NCBI GenBank assembly: GCA_023898805.1
Contig: CP060260.1
Coordinates: 372,001 to 436,000, forward strand
From: Rhodospirillales bacterium
GTDB lineage: Bacteria; Pseudomonadota; Alphaproteobacteria; Micavibrionales; UBA1664
Length of the DNA: 64,000 nt
Reading direction: 5' to 3'
Made by a program: the position numbers and the translations under genes. Under the pieces are notes generated by a model, which made no database searches, was not told the DNA's origin, and worked only from the letters and a program-made list of their open reading frames with translations. The first letter of the stretch is position 1, and the number at the start of each line of letters is the position of its first letter. Below, piece by piece: positions 24,775-33,914 of this stretch.

Positions 24775-26604
24775 TCACACATACCCCGTGCAACCGTCGG
24801 AAATGTGGAATTCGGCGCTTTCCCGGCCCTGCCAACTGTTGATCTGGACCTGACCCAACAAATGCACCGGCACGGCACAATCCCGCGCATCCTTCAAAAG
24901 AAACCGCCCCAGCGGCGTATCCACCGCGCGGAACGCCACCGCCTTGATGGTCGGGCCGCCGTCGCGGTCGCGCAGCGTACAACGCACATGACTGCCGCCC
25001 ACGATGTCGGCATGAACGACCATGACGTCCGAAAGCACGAAGGCCGGCTCGACATAGCCGCTGCCATACGGCGCCATCGCCCCGTGCACCAGCCGCGCAA
25101 GGTCGATCGTCAACCCGCGCACGTTCATCACCAGATCGACCGCGCTTTCCGGATGCGGCGGCAGCGATTGCGCCTGCCGCCCGATATGCGCCTTCATATA
25201 GTCGCGGAAATCCTTGATCCGGTCGGGCAGAACGGTGAAACCGCCCGCCATCGCGTGCCCGCCGCCCTTGACCAGCACCCCGTCGTTGCGCGCGGCGATC
25301 AGCGCCTCGGCGATGTTGATGCCCGCGACCGACCGGCCCGACCCGCGCCCCTCGCGCCCGCCGTCCGCGGCATCGGCGAAACCGATAACGCAGGCGGGCC
25401 GCCCGAAACGCTCCTTGATGTCCCCGGCCACCAGCCCGACCAGACCAGGATGCCATTCCGGGTCTTCCAGCACGATCACCGGGTCCCCGTCATATCCGAA
25501 CGCCGACACCCGCGCGGCGGCGTGCGCGACCATATCCTTTTGCATCGCGCGGCGCTTGACGTTGCAATCGTCCAAAAGCCAGGCAAGGCGCATCGCCTCC
25601 TCCCGGTCCTCGGTGGCCAGAAGCCGCGCCCCAAGATCGGAATGATGGACGCGCGAACCCGCATTGATGCGCGGACCCAGCACGAAACCGGCATGACCGG
25701 GATCGGGCACGGCGTTGATCTTGCCGACGCTCAAAAGCGCGTCGATGCCCGCGTTTTCACGCCGCGCCATGCGCGCGAACCCGGCCTTGACGAACAGCCG
25801 GTTGGGCCCGGTCATCGGCACCATGTCGCACACCGTGCCCAGCGCGACGAGGTCGAGCCATTGGCGCAGATCCGGCTCCACCCGCCCGTTCTTGTAATGC
25901 CCCGCCGCGCGCAGCGCGCGGTTGAGCGCGACGCAGAACAAAAACGCCACCCCGCACGCCGCCAGCATGGTGAAACCGGATGTGTCGTCCGCCCGCTTGG
26001 GGTTGATGATATGCGTGGCGAGGGGCAGACGCGATTCCGCCTCGTGATGGTCCAGAACCACGGTTTTCAGATTTAAATCAACGGCATGCTGGATGGGGTC
26101 AAAAGCCGTGATGCCGGAATCAGCAATTAAGACCCAATCGCAACCTTGCTCCTTAAGCCATTCAAAAGCCTTGTTATTCGGCCCGTAACCTTCGCTCAGA
26201 CGGTCGGGGATGTATAACGGCGCCTCGCCCGCGCCGGCGCTGCGCAGAAACCGGGTGAGGATCCCGGTCGAAGTCGCGCCATCGACATCGAAATCGGCCA
26301 GAATGCCGATCCGCCGCCCGGCCATGATCGCGGCCGCCACCTCCGACGCCGCCGCATCCATGCCCGCAAGCAAGGACGGATCGGGAAAATCCTTCATGCC
26401 CGGCGTTAAAAACGCCTCCACCCCCGCCTGCGGCACCCCGCGCGCGGTCAACAGCGCCGCCACCATCTCAGGCAATCCATGGGCCTGCGCCATGCGCGTG
26501 GCCGCCGCCCGGTCGTATTCCGGCCGCCGCCACAGCCGCCCCTTGAAGGACGGCGTATCCATGAAATAGCTGTGCGCCAAAACCGGCTCGGGCAATGCAC
26601 TCAT
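24775..26604 (-). CDS. recJ: Single-stranded-DNA-specific exonuclease RecJ
   Basis: This 609-residue nuclease degrades single-stranded DNA 5' to 3' in recombination, mismatch and base-excision repair. The DHH phosphoesterase motifs are all visible: ILADFDVDGATSTG, the GCDWVLIADSG block, and VLDHHEAES with the metal-binding DHH. The DHHA1 domain ends in GGGHAMAGGFTV, and the C-terminal OB-like domain follows. The length is close to E. coli RecJ (577). No ribosome binding site is obvious before the ATG at 26604. The small membrane protein gene follows immediately. Confidence 0.96.
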   Translation of the reverse strand: MSALPEPVLAHSYFMDTPSFKGRLWRRPEYDRAAATRMAQAHGLPEMVAALLTARGVPQAGVEAFLTPGMKDFPDPSLLAGMDAAASEVAAAIMAGRRIGILADFDVDGATSTGILTRFLRSAGAGEAPLYIPDRLSEGYGPNNKAFEWLKEQGCDWVLIADSGITAFDPIQHAVDLNLKTVVLDHHEAESRLPLATHIINPKRADDTSGFTMLAACGVAFLFCVALNRALRAAGHYKNGRVEPDLRQWLDLVALGTVCDMVPMTGPNRLFVKAGFARMARRENAGIDALLSVGKINAVPDPGHAGFVLGPRINAGSRVHHSDLGARLLATEDREEAMRLAWLLDDCNVKRRAMQKDMVAHAAARVSAFGYDGDPVIVLEDPEWHPGLVGLVAGDIKERFGRPACVIGFADAADGGREGRGSGRSVAGINIAEALIAARNDGVLVKGGGHAMAGGFTVLPDRIKDFRDYMKAHIGRQAQSLPPHPESAVDLVMNVRGLTIDLARLVHGAMAPYGSGYVEPAFVLSDVMVVHADIVGGSHVRCTLRDRDGGPTIKAVAFRAVDTPLGRFLLKDARDCAVPVHLLGQVQINSWQGRESAEFHISDGCTGYV

Positions 26605-26641
26605 CCGGCCACGCTAAACGATTCGTTCAAGCGACACGTCT

Positions 26642-27109
26642 TCAGGGAGCCAGCCGGCCAAGCGCGTCGCCGGACACGGAATAACGCATCCCCGCCCTGT
26701 GCGAGGCTTGGAACCCAAGCGCAAGGTAGAATTGGGCGGCAAGCTCGTTGGTTTCGATATCCGTGACGTCGATGCGCCCACACCCGCAGGCCGTGGCATC
26801 GTGCACCAGCGCATGCACCAGCATCTTGCCCACGCCCTTGTGCCGGCATGCATCGTCGACATACAGAAGATCGATCTGGCGCACCCGCACGCCCAGCACA
26901 TAATCCATCCAGTCATACCCGGCGACGAACCCGACAAGGCCAAGGCCCAGAATTTCGGCCACCCAGATTTTCCCAAGCGCCGCGCCCGCGATGAACTGCG
27001 CCGCATTGGCCAGCGACGTCGCCCCGCGAAACCGGGCCAGCGCCGCGTTCATGCGCACCACCGCCTCGGCGTCGCGCGGCTCAAACAAACGGATATAAAC
27101 CTTGCTCAT
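26642..27109 (-). CDS. GNAT-family N-acetyltransferase
   Basis: This 155-residue protein is a GNAT domain. The pyrophosphate-binding loop is CRHKGVGKMLVHAL, after the strand IDLLYVDDA, and the ending NELAAQFYLALGFQ is characteristic. The substrate is unknown. Its ATG overlaps the glpX stop by four bases (ATGA type), so the two genes are translationally coupled. It differs clearly in sequence from the acetyltransferases at 24028 and 59793. Confidence 0.88.
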   Translation of the reverse strand: MSKVYIRLFEPRDAEAVVRMNAALARFRGATSLANAAQFIAGAALGKIWVAEILGLGLVGFVAGYDWMDYVLGVRVRQIDLLYVDDACRHKGVGKMLVHALVHDATACGCGRIDVTDIETNELAAQFYLALGFQASHRAGMRYSVSGDALGRLAP

Positions 27110-28125
27110 TGCCCCGGCTTCCTTGTGAAATTATGCGTGGCCTCGATGCGGCGGATGGTGCCGGTCTTGGACCGCATGATAACCGAATGTGTGACCGCCC
27201 CGCCGGCATAACGCCGCACGCCGGGCAGCATCGCCCCGTCGGTCACCCCCGTGGCCGCGAACATCACGTTGGGACCATAGGCCATGTCGTCCTTGGTATA
27301 GATGCGCGCAAAATCGGTAATGCCCATTTTTTCGGCCCGCGCTTTTTCACCGTCTTGGCGGAACACAAGCCGGCCCAGCATCTGCCCGCCCGTGCATTGC
27401 AGCGCCGCCGCCGCCAGCACGCCTTCGGGCGCGCCGCCGATTCCCATATAGGCGTCGATGGGCGAATCCTTTTCCGCCGCCGCGATCACGCCCGAAACGT
27501 CGCCGTCCTGAATAAGCGTGATGCGCGCGCCCGCCGAGCGCACCCGCGCGATCAGATCCTCGTGCCGCGAACGGTCAAGAACGCAGATCATCAATTCATC
27601 CGGCCGTGCGCCTTTCGCCCGCGCCAGTCGGCGCACGAAATCCTCCGCCGGTTCGTCGAGGTCGAGGAAATCATCGGGAAACCCAGGCCCCACGGCGATT
27701 TTCTGCATATAGGTGTCGGGCGCGTTGAGGAACCCGCCCTCCTCGGTCATCGCGATGACGGCCAGAGCGTTCATCCCGCCCTTGGCGGTGATGGTCGTCC
27801 CCTCAAGCGGGTCGAGCGCGATGTCGATCTTAGGTCCGTGGCCTGTGCCTACGCGTTCGCCGATATACAGCATCGGAGCCTCGTCGCGCTCTCCCTCGCC
27901 GATCACCACCTGCCCGTCTATGGCCAGCGTGTTCAAAACGGTGCGCATCGCATCCACCGCCGCCTGATCGGCCGCGTGCTCGTCCCCGCGCCCGACATGC
28001 AGGCTGGCGGCCAGTGCCGCGCTTTCGGTCACGCGCACGACCTCCAGCGCGAGGTTTCGGTCCATCGAGAAAAACATGTTTTGCCGCGGATCGGGATACG
28101 ACGACGGCTTGTGCAGGACAGACAT
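27106..28125 (-). CDS. glpX: Class II fructose-1,6-bisphosphatase
   Basis: This 339-residue GlpX-type enzyme dephosphorylates fructose 1,6-bisphosphate in gluconeogenesis. The metal-binding blocks are GEGERDEAPML and DIALDPLEGTTITAKGG. The substrate-binding region is AYMGIGGAPEGVLAAAAL. The length matches E. coli GlpX (336). A strong GAAGGAG ribosome binding site supports the ATG at 28125. The downstream acetyltransferase overlaps its stop codon. Confidence 0.97.
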   Translation of the reverse strand: MSVLHKPSSYPDPRQNMFFSMDRNLALEVVRVTESAALAASLHVGRGDEHAADQAAVDAMRTVLNTLAIDGQVVIGEGERDEAPMLYIGERVGTGHGPKIDIALDPLEGTTITAKGGMNALAVIAMTEEGGFLNAPDTYMQKIAVGPGFPDDFLDLDEPAEDFVRRLARAKGARPDELMICVLDRSRHEDLIARVRSAGARITLIQDGDVSGVIAAAEKDSPIDAYMGIGGAPEGVLAAAALQCTGGQMLGRLVFRQDGEKARAEKMGITDFARIYTKDDMAYGPNVMFAATGVTDGAMLPGVRRYAGGAVTHSVIMRSKTGTIRRIEATHNFTRKPGQ

Positions 28126-28142
28126 GGATACTCCTTCGTTTT

Positions 28143-29600
28143 CTAGCGCCGCAGCGACCCCAGAAGCCCGCGGATCAATTGCCGCCCGACTTCCGAGCCC
28201 ATGGTGCGGATGACCGATTTGACCGCGGCCTCGGCCAATGTCTGGCGCTGGCGTCCGCCACCGCCCGAAGCCTGCGGCGCCGCGGATGTGCGCGCCCGGC
28301 TTTGCGCCTGATCGGCGGCCGTGCTGGCCTGCTGCGCGCGGGCCTTCAAAATCTCATAGGCCGATTGCCGGTCGATGGCCTGATCGTACATGCCGCGCAC
28401 CGGGCTTTGCGCCATCGCCGACTGGCGCTGCGCCTCGGTAACCGGACCGAGCAGCGCGCGCGGCGGCGCCATGAACACCCGTTCGACCATGCCGGGCACC
28501 CCGCCCTCGCCCAGCGTCGAGACCAGCGCCTCGCCGATGCCAAGCTCGGTCAGCATTTTCTCGGTGTCGATGGCGGGATTGGCGCGGAAGGACTGGGCCG
28601 CGACCTTGACGCCCTTTTGCGCCTGCGGCGTATAGGCGCGCAAGGCGTGCTGGATGCGGCAACCAAGCTGCGCCAGCACGTTTTCCGGGATGTCGGTGGG
28701 ACTTTGGCTGACGAAATACACGCCCACGCCCTTGGACCGGATCAGCCGCACCACCTGCTCGATCTTTTCCAAAAGCGCCTTGGGCGCGTCGTTGAACAGC
28801 AGGTGCGCCTCGTCGAAAAAGAAGGCGAGCTTGGGTTGCGGCAAATCCCCGGCTTCCGGCAGTTGCTCGAAAAGTTCGGAAAGCATCCACAACAGGAACG
28901 TCGCATACAGGCGCGGGCTTTGCACCAATTTGTCGGCGGCCAGAATGCTGATACAACCGCGCTCGCCCGATTTACGCATGATGTCCGAAAAATCCAGCGC
29001 CGGTTCGCCGAACAGTTTTGCGCCGCCCTGGTCTTCAAGCTGCAACAGCCGCCGCTGGATCGACGCGACGCTGGCGTCCGAGATGTTGCCGTATTTGGCC
29101 GAAAGCTCGCTCGATCGCGCGGCCATGTCGGCCAGCAGGCTTTGCAGGTCCTTGAGGTCGAGAAGCAACAACCCTTCCTCGTCCGCGACGCGGAAGGCGA
29201 TCGAAAGCACGCCTTCCTGCGTGTCGTTAAGCTCAAGGATACGGGTCAGCAAAAGCGGCCCCATTTCCGAAACGGTCGCCCGCATCGGATGCCCTTTTTC
29301 CCCGAAAATATCCCAATAGATGACCGGCATCGCCGCCGGCGCGTAATCGTCGTACCCGATCTTGGCCGCACGCTTGGTCAAAAAATCCTGCATCGCGCCC
29401 GGCTGCGACATCCCCGACAGGTCGCCCTTCACGTCCGCCATGAATACCGGAATCCCGGCCTGCGAAAACCCTTCGGCCAGAACCTGCAGACTGACCGTCT
29501 TGCCGGTGCCGGTCGCCCCGGCGATCAATCCGTGCCGGTTGGCGAATTTAAGGTCGAAATTCTGTTTACGTCCGTCTTCGGTACTGCCCAGAAAAACCAT
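28143..29600 (-). CDS. DUF853 / YjgR-type HerA-like ATPase
   Basis: This 484-residue protein is a RecA-fold ATPase of the DUF853 family (E. coli YjgR), related to HerA and FtsK translocases. Walker A is AGATGTGKTVSLQ. Walker B is LAFFFDEAHLLF. A glutamine-bearing sensor VYFVSQSPTDIP follows. The N-terminal GRKQNFDLKFANRHGLIAG is typical. The C-terminus (about 400-484) is Ala-, Gln- and Ser-rich and ends in an amphipathic helix. AAAGGA supports the ATG at 29600. The true function is not established. The glutaredoxin gene lies 11 bases upstream in the same direction, and glpX follows 17 bases downstream, so all form one tight cluster. Confidence 0.92.
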   Translation of the reverse strand: MVFLGSTEDGRKQNFDLKFANRHGLIAGATGTGKTVSLQVLAEGFSQAGIPVFMADVKGDLSGMSQPGAMQDFLTKRAAKIGYDDYAPAAMPVIYWDIFGEKGHPMRATVSEMGPLLLTRILELNDTQEGVLSIAFRVADEEGLLLLDLKDLQSLLADMAARSSELSAKYGNISDASVASIQRRLLQLEDQGGAKLFGEPALDFSDIMRKSGERGCISILAADKLVQSPRLYATFLLWMLSELFEQLPEAGDLPQPKLAFFFDEAHLLFNDAPKALLEKIEQVVRLIRSKGVGVYFVSQSPTDIPENVLAQLGCRIQHALRAYTPQAQKGVKVAAQSFRANPAIDTEKMLTELGIGEALVSTLGEGGVPGMVERVFMAPPRALLGPVTEAQRQSAMAQSPVRGMYDQAIDRQSAYEILKARAQQASTAADQAQSRARTSAAPQASGGGGRQRQTLAEAAVKSVIRTMGSEVGRQLIRGLLGSLRR

Positions 29601-29611
29601 GGTCTGTCCTT

Positions 29612-29878
29612 TCAGCCCTTTAGCAATTGATCCAGTTCGCCCGCACGGTCCAGCGCGTAAAGATCGTCGCATCCGCCAATCCCGCGCCCGTCGATGAAAA
29701 TCTGCGGCACCGTGCGCCGCCCTTCGGATCGTTCGACCAGCGCCATGCGCGCGGCATCGTCACCCGTCACGTCGATTTCCGTAAACGTCGCGCCCTTGCG
29801 TTTCAGCAATTCCTTTGCCCGCACGCAATACGGGCAATAGGTGGTGACATAGATTTCGATCCGGGCCTGCGCGCTCAT
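29612..29878 (-). CDS. grxC: Glutaredoxin
   Basis: This 88-residue dithiol glutaredoxin has the CPYC active site (TTYCPYCVRAKELL) near residue 15, the conserved cis-Pro in RRTVPQIFIDG, and the glutathione-binding IGGCDDLYALD. It reduces protein and glutathione disulfides in the cytoplasm. The size and layout match GrxC. An AGGAG ribosome binding site supports the ATG at 29878. It heads the cluster with the DUF853 ATPase and glpX. Confidence 0.95.
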   Translation of the reverse strand: MSAQARIEIYVTTYCPYCVRAKELLKRKGATFTEIDVTGDDAARMALVERSEGRRTVPQIFIDGRGIGGCDDLYALDRAGELDQLLKG

Positions 29879-30012
29879 ACACACACTCCTAGCCCGGTTC
29901 GGGCCGTTTGGCCATGGCTGGAATAACGCCGGACGAAAAATCCGCCGGACGCAACCCCTCGGCACAGCGGTTTTCACCGAAATTTACATGCTTTTCATAC
30001 CGTTAATTAGGA

Positions 30013-30018
30013 TATACT
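30013..30018 (+). promoter_or_regulatory. -10 element (TATACT) six bases before the metY ATG
   Basis: TATACT is followed by TCCCCC and the ATG. No Shine-Dalgarno exists in this gap, so a leaderless mRNA is predicted. No good -35 hexamer is visible at the standard distance. Confidence 0.5.
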
Positions 30019-30024
30019 TCCCCC

Positions 30025-31326
30025 ATGACACACGAAGCCGCAAAGCATTTCAAAGGATTTGAAACCCTGGCCATCCACGCGGGCACGCCGCCCGACCCGG
30101 TGACCGGATCGCGCTCGATGCCCGTGCATTTCGCGACCGCCTTCGTCTTTCGCGACGCCAGCCACGCCGCCGATCTGTTTGCCTTGCGGGAATTCGGTTA
30201 TTCCTATTCGCGCCTGACCAACCCCACGATCAACGCGCTGGAGGAACGTCTGGCCGCGCTGGAAGGCGGGATCGGCGCCACCTGCGCCGCTTCCGGCCAC
30301 GGCGCGCAATTGCTGGTGTTTTCGGCCCTGATGCGGCCGGGGGACCACATCGTCGCCTCGGCCCGGCTGTATGGCGGCTCGGTCAACCAGTTGAAAAACG
30401 TCTTTCCGCGCACCTTCGGCTGGCAATCCACGCTGGTCGACCCGGACGACCCCGAAAACTTCCGCCGCGCGATCACCGAAAAGACCAAGGCGATCTTTCT
30501 CGAAGGCATGGCCAACCCCTCCGGCGTCGTGGTCGATATCGAACCCGTCGCCCGCATCGCCGAGGCACACGGCATCCCACTGATCGTCGACAACACGCTG
30601 GCCACGCCCGCGCTTTGCCGCCCCATCGAATACGGCGCGCACATCGTCACCCATTCGACCACCAAGTTTCTTTCGGCCCACGGCCACGCCATGGGCGGCG
30701 CGGTGGTCGACGGCGGCAAATTCGACTGGGCCAGGCACAAGGATAAATTCCCGGCCCTTGGCCAGCCGGACCCTAGCTATAACGGCATCGTATTCGCCGA
30801 TGCGTTCGGGCGCGCGGCGCTGATGGTCCATAACCACGCGATCGGCCTGCGCGATCTTGGCGTTTCGCAACAACCGATGAACGCCTTCCTGACGCTGCAG
30901 GGCATCGAAACCCTGGCCCTGCGCATGCCGCGCCACTGCGAAAACGCGCTGGCCGTCGCCCGGCACCTTGAAACCCACCCCAAGGTCAAATGGGTCAATT
31001 ACGCGGGCCTGCCGTCAAGCAAATACCACGCGCTGGCGCAGAAATACCTTGGCGGCCGGGGCGGCGCGGTTTTCGCCTTCGGCATCCGCGGCGGACAGGC
31101 GAAAGGGGAAAAGATCATCTCGTCGATGAAGCTGTTTTCGCATGTCGCGAATATCGGCGACACGCGCTCGCTGATCATCCACCCGGCATCGACCACCCAT
31201 TCGCAGCTTTCCGACGAACAGAAAACCGCGCTGGGCATCGGACCCGAAGTCATCCGCCTGTCGATCGGCATCGAAAACGTCGACGACCTGATCGCCGACC
31301 TCGATCAGGCGCTGGCGCTGATCTGA
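30025..31326 (+). CDS. metY: O-acetylhomoserine sulfhydrylase family, PLP-dependent
   Basis: This 433-residue enzyme belongs to the Cys/Met metabolism PLP family. The N-terminal FETLAIHAGTPPDP, YSYSRLTNPTINALEERLA, and the PLP lysine in THSTTKFLSAHG (about residue 214) are diagnostic. The insertion VDGGKFDWARH and the length favour O-acetylhomoserine (or O-succinylhomoserine) sulfhydrylase, which makes homocysteine from sulfide for methionine synthesis. Cystathionine gamma-synthase and methionine gamma-lyase are close relatives. The gene diverges from grxC and converges on the gene at 31327, with their ends adjacent. Confidence 0.9.
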   Translation: MTHEAAKHFKGFETLAIHAGTPPDPVTGSRSMPVHFATAFVFRDASHAADLFALREFGYSYSRLTNPTINALEERLAALEGGIGATCAASGHGAQLLVFSALMRPGDHIVASARLYGGSVNQLKNVFPRTFGWQSTLVDPDDPENFRRAITEKTKAIFLEGMANPSGVVVDIEPVARIAEAHGIPLIVDNTLATPALCRPIEYGAHIVTHSTTKFLSAHGHAMGGAVVDGGKFDWARHKDKFPALGQPDPSYNGIVFADAFGRAALMVHNHAIGLRDLGVSQQPMNAFLTLQGIETLALRMPRHCENALAVARHLETHPKVKWVNYAGLPSSKYHALAQKYLGGRGGAVFAFGIRGGQAKGEKIISSMKLFSHVANIGDTRSLIIHPASTTHSQLSDEQKTALGIGPEVIRLSIGIENVDDLIADLDQALALI

Positions 31327-31848
31327 TCAGGCCGTCGTGCTGGTGGAGGAAGACGAACTTCCGCCCGAAAGCTGATTTTTAAGGATGGCTTGGTATTTTT
31401 TGACCACATCCACGCCCTCGGCCTGCGCCTGCGTGTACTCGGCAGTAAGGCCGAGATTTTTATAAAGCGTGATGCGCTTGCTGATCTCAAACGCCTTCAT
31501 GCGCAGGAAATTCACCTGATTGTCGCTCTGCGTTTTGGTCTGCGCCTGTTTTTTGATCGCCGCCAGCTTTTCCGCGCGCACGATCGGGCTGTCATTGTCC
31601 GAAAGCGTGGTGTCGATGGCGGGCGGCGTGTAATCCGACGCGGTCTTGGCCTTGGCGGCATTGCGGGATTTGAGCGCTTGCTGCACCGGGCTGTCTGTTG
31701 CGGAAACCGTGGTGTCGGAAGTGGTCGCACGCACCACGCCGTCCGATGCGACCTTGGCCGCCGACGCGCGCGCGTTCAACAGCGCCTGAACGGGACTGGC
31801 AAGTTCGGTATAGTTGGATGAAACGGTGGCCATGGCCTGTGCGGACAT
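31327..31848 (-). CDS. Hypothetical low-complexity helical protein
   Basis: This 173-residue protein contains two similar Ala- and Ser-rich segments, LASPVQALLNARASAAKVAS and TDSPVQQALKSRNAAKAKTA, then a third DSPIVRAEKLAAIKKQA. That suggests an internal repeat of about 40 residues. The C-terminus is a run of Ser and Thr. I recognise no family. The start is uncertain: ATGs at 31848 and 31833 both have a weak AGG nearby. It lies downstream of sppA in the same direction, and its stop meets that of metY. Confidence 0.65.
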   Translation of the reverse strand: MSAQAMATVSSNYTELASPVQALLNARASAAKVASDGVVRATTSDTTVSATDSPVQQALKSRNAAKAKTASDYTPPAIDTTLSDNDSPIVRAEKLAAIKKQAQTKTQSDNQVNFLRMKAFEISKRITLYKNLGLTAEYTQAQAEGVDVVKKYQAILKNQLSGGSSSSSTSTTA

Positions 31849-31903
31849 CCTGTCGCGGTTTTCACAATCCCATTATGGGAACACTCTTTCAGTATACATC
31901 AGG

Positions 31904-33691
31904 TCAGGACCGGATGTCCAATACCGGCGCACGCACCAGCCCCAGCGCCGGATGCCGATCGACGACCATCGCGCCGATAAATTTTCTTATCGGTTCAAAG
32001 GCTTGCGCAGACCGGCCGATAAAACCCATCAAGGAATCGAACGGCCCCGGCTGGTCCGGCATCACCCGGATGTCGAGCGCGCCCGCATCCCCGACGCCGA
32101 TCTTTTTTGCAACGTCTTCAAGGGCTTGATGCAATCCGCCCAATTCGTCCACCAACCCGCGCTCCTTGGCCTGCCGCCCGGTCCAGACCCGGCCCTGCGC
32201 CATCGATTCCACCACTTCCGGCGCGAAATGCCGCCCCCGCGCGACCCGGTCGATGAAACTGTCATACACATCGTCCAGCATGCGCGACACCGCCTGACGC
32301 TGCGCATCCGTATAGGGCTGGTTCATCGACCACATCGACGCATTGGCGCCCAGCGTGACCGAATCCCAGTTCGTACCGATCTTGCCCCACAGCCCGGCCA
32401 AAGAAGCCTTGCCGCCGAACACCCCGATCGACCCGGTCAGCGTGCCCGGCTGGGCGAAGATGCGGTCGGCGTCGACGCTCAGCCAGTACCCGCCCGACGC
32501 GGCCTCGTCCCCCATCGATACCACGACGTATTTTCCGCGCTGCTTTGCAACCTCGACCGCGCGGCGGATGGTTTCCGAGGCCGAAGGGCTCCCCCCCGGT
32601 GAATCCACGCGCAACACGACCGCCTTGACCGTGTCGTCCTGCGACGCGGCGTCGAGCGCGTCCGCGATATCGGTGGCATAACTCATCCGGTCGCCGAACG
32701 GCCCGGAATTGTCATACCCATCATCCTGTACGATCATCCCGCCGACATAGATCAAAGCAACGCCATTATTTTCTGACTTATTTTCAGCGCGTTGCTTTTC
32801 TTTTTTAAGAATTTGATTCAATGGGTCGCGCGCCCGCGCGGCGTTATATTCGCCAATATCGACCAGATCGCGCTCCGGATGTGCATCCTGCGGCAACAGG
32901 GCATCCATCCATTCGTCCCAATACCCGACCCGGTCGACCAGCCCGCGCTCCTTCGCCTCCCCGGCGGTATAGGGCGCATCGTCGACCAACTGCCCGATCC
33001 GCACGGGGGGAATATGCCGCCCGCCCGAAACGCCCTCGAAGAAATCGGTCATCATGCTGGACAGGATGTCGTGCAGCGTGTCGCGCTGCGCGTCGCTCAT
33101 ATGCTCCAGAAGCGCGCTTTCCGGCGCGGTCTTATAAGTCCCCTTCTGGATGACTTCCGGGGCCACCCCGATCATGTTCAGGGTCTTGCGGATATACGGC
33201 GCCTCGGCCGAAAACCCGGTGATCGCGACCGTCCCCACCGGCTGGATCCAGATTTCGTCGAACGCGCTGGCCAGATAATACTCGGCCATGCCGGGATACA
33301 GCTCGCCATACGATTCGGCAAAGACATAGGCCTTCTTGCCAGCCGCCCTGAAGGCCGCGATGGCGGCGCGCAGCTCCTGCACGTCCGCCCAGGCATAATC
33401 CCCGCCCGCAAGCCGCACCGCCAGCGCCGAAACATGCTTGTCCCGCGCCGCGCGGTACAGCGTGCCCGCGACCTCGGCAAGGCTGGGCTCGGAAGGGAAG
33501 AATTGCGCCATAAGCGGCGAAGGCCCCGCATCGTCGGGCGGCGTGCCGTAAAACGTATAGGACAGCACGATGTCGCGCGGCAGGGTTTCCTGCTGCCGGT
33601 GCAGACCCCAGACCCCGGCAAGCGCCAGCATCACCACCACCAGCCCGATGGATACCAGTATGCCACGCAATATCGCCCAGATCGTCTTCAT
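31904..33691 (-). CDS. sppA: Signal peptide peptidase SppA, long (67K) form
   Basis: This 595-residue serine protease of family S49 degrades signal peptides and other membrane fragments. Residues 7-29 are the N-terminal membrane anchor (GILVSIGLVVVMLALAGVWG). Two tandem S49 domains follow, as in E. coli SppA. The catalytic Lys is in QKGTYKTAPESAL in the first domain, and the nucleophile Ser is in GDEAASGGYWLS in the second. The catalytic domains should face the periplasm. Confidence 0.95.
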   Translation of the reverse strand: MKTIWAILRGILVSIGLVVVMLALAGVWGLHRQQETLPRDIVLSYTFYGTPPDDAGPSPLMAQFFPSEPSLAEVAGTLYRAARDKHVSALAVRLAGGDYAWADVQELRAAIAAFRAAGKKAYVFAESYGELYPGMAEYYLASAFDEIWIQPVGTVAITGFSAEAPYIRKTLNMIGVAPEVIQKGTYKTAPESALLEHMSDAQRDTLHDILSSMMTDFFEGVSGGRHIPPVRIGQLVDDAPYTAGEAKERGLVDRVGYWDEWMDALLPQDAHPERDLVDIGEYNAARARDPLNQILKKEKQRAENKSENNGVALIYVGGMIVQDDGYDNSGPFGDRMSYATDIADALDAASQDDTVKAVVLRVDSPGGSPSASETIRRAVEVAKQRGKYVVVSMGDEAASGGYWLSVDADRIFAQPGTLTGSIGVFGGKASLAGLWGKIGTNWDSVTLGANASMWSMNQPYTDAQRQAVSRMLDDVYDSFIDRVARGRHFAPEVVESMAQGRVWTGRQAKERGLVDELGGLHQALEDVAKKIGVGDAGALDIRVMPDQPGPFDSLMGFIGRSAQAFEPIRKFIGAMVVDRHPALGLVRAPVLDIRS

Positions 33692-33782
33692 GCGCCGGAT
33701 TATAACGCACCCCGTTCAAAAAAGAAGCGCCGCACCACCAAGGTTGCGACCGAGCCCCCCTGACGCTTCACCATACCTCGTC

Positions 33783-33869
33783 ATTACCCGCGAAGGCGGG
33801 TAATCCATGGTAAGGAATGGCAAACATCCACCACGCTGCATGATGGATCACCCGGCCAAGCCGGGTGAT
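33783..33869. repeat. Paired inverted REP-like palindromes (REPIN type)
   Basis: The first palindrome (33783-33804) has arms ATTACCCGC and GCGGGTAAT with a GAAG loop. The second (33847-33869) has arms ATCACCCGGC and GCCGGGTGAT with a CAA loop. Their flanks are related in opposite orientation: GTCAT before the first and ATGAC after the second, with CCAT and its complement on the inner sides. The pair sits in the 223-base gap between sppA and the Ada-like gene. Confidence 0.7.
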
Positions 33870-33914
33870 GACAGCGTTGAAAAACAAAGAAAAACACCTA
33901 CAGGCACACGGGGG

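Noticed and set aside
24476..25456. 326-codon frame starting within recJ
   Set aside because: The upstream two thirds overlap recJ in another frame with no motif. Only the last 97 codons, beyond the recJ stop, look like a real small membrane protein.
28014..29630. 538-codon plus-strand frame
   Set aside because: It is antisense to the DUF853 ATPase gene, which has Walker motifs and a ribosome binding site.
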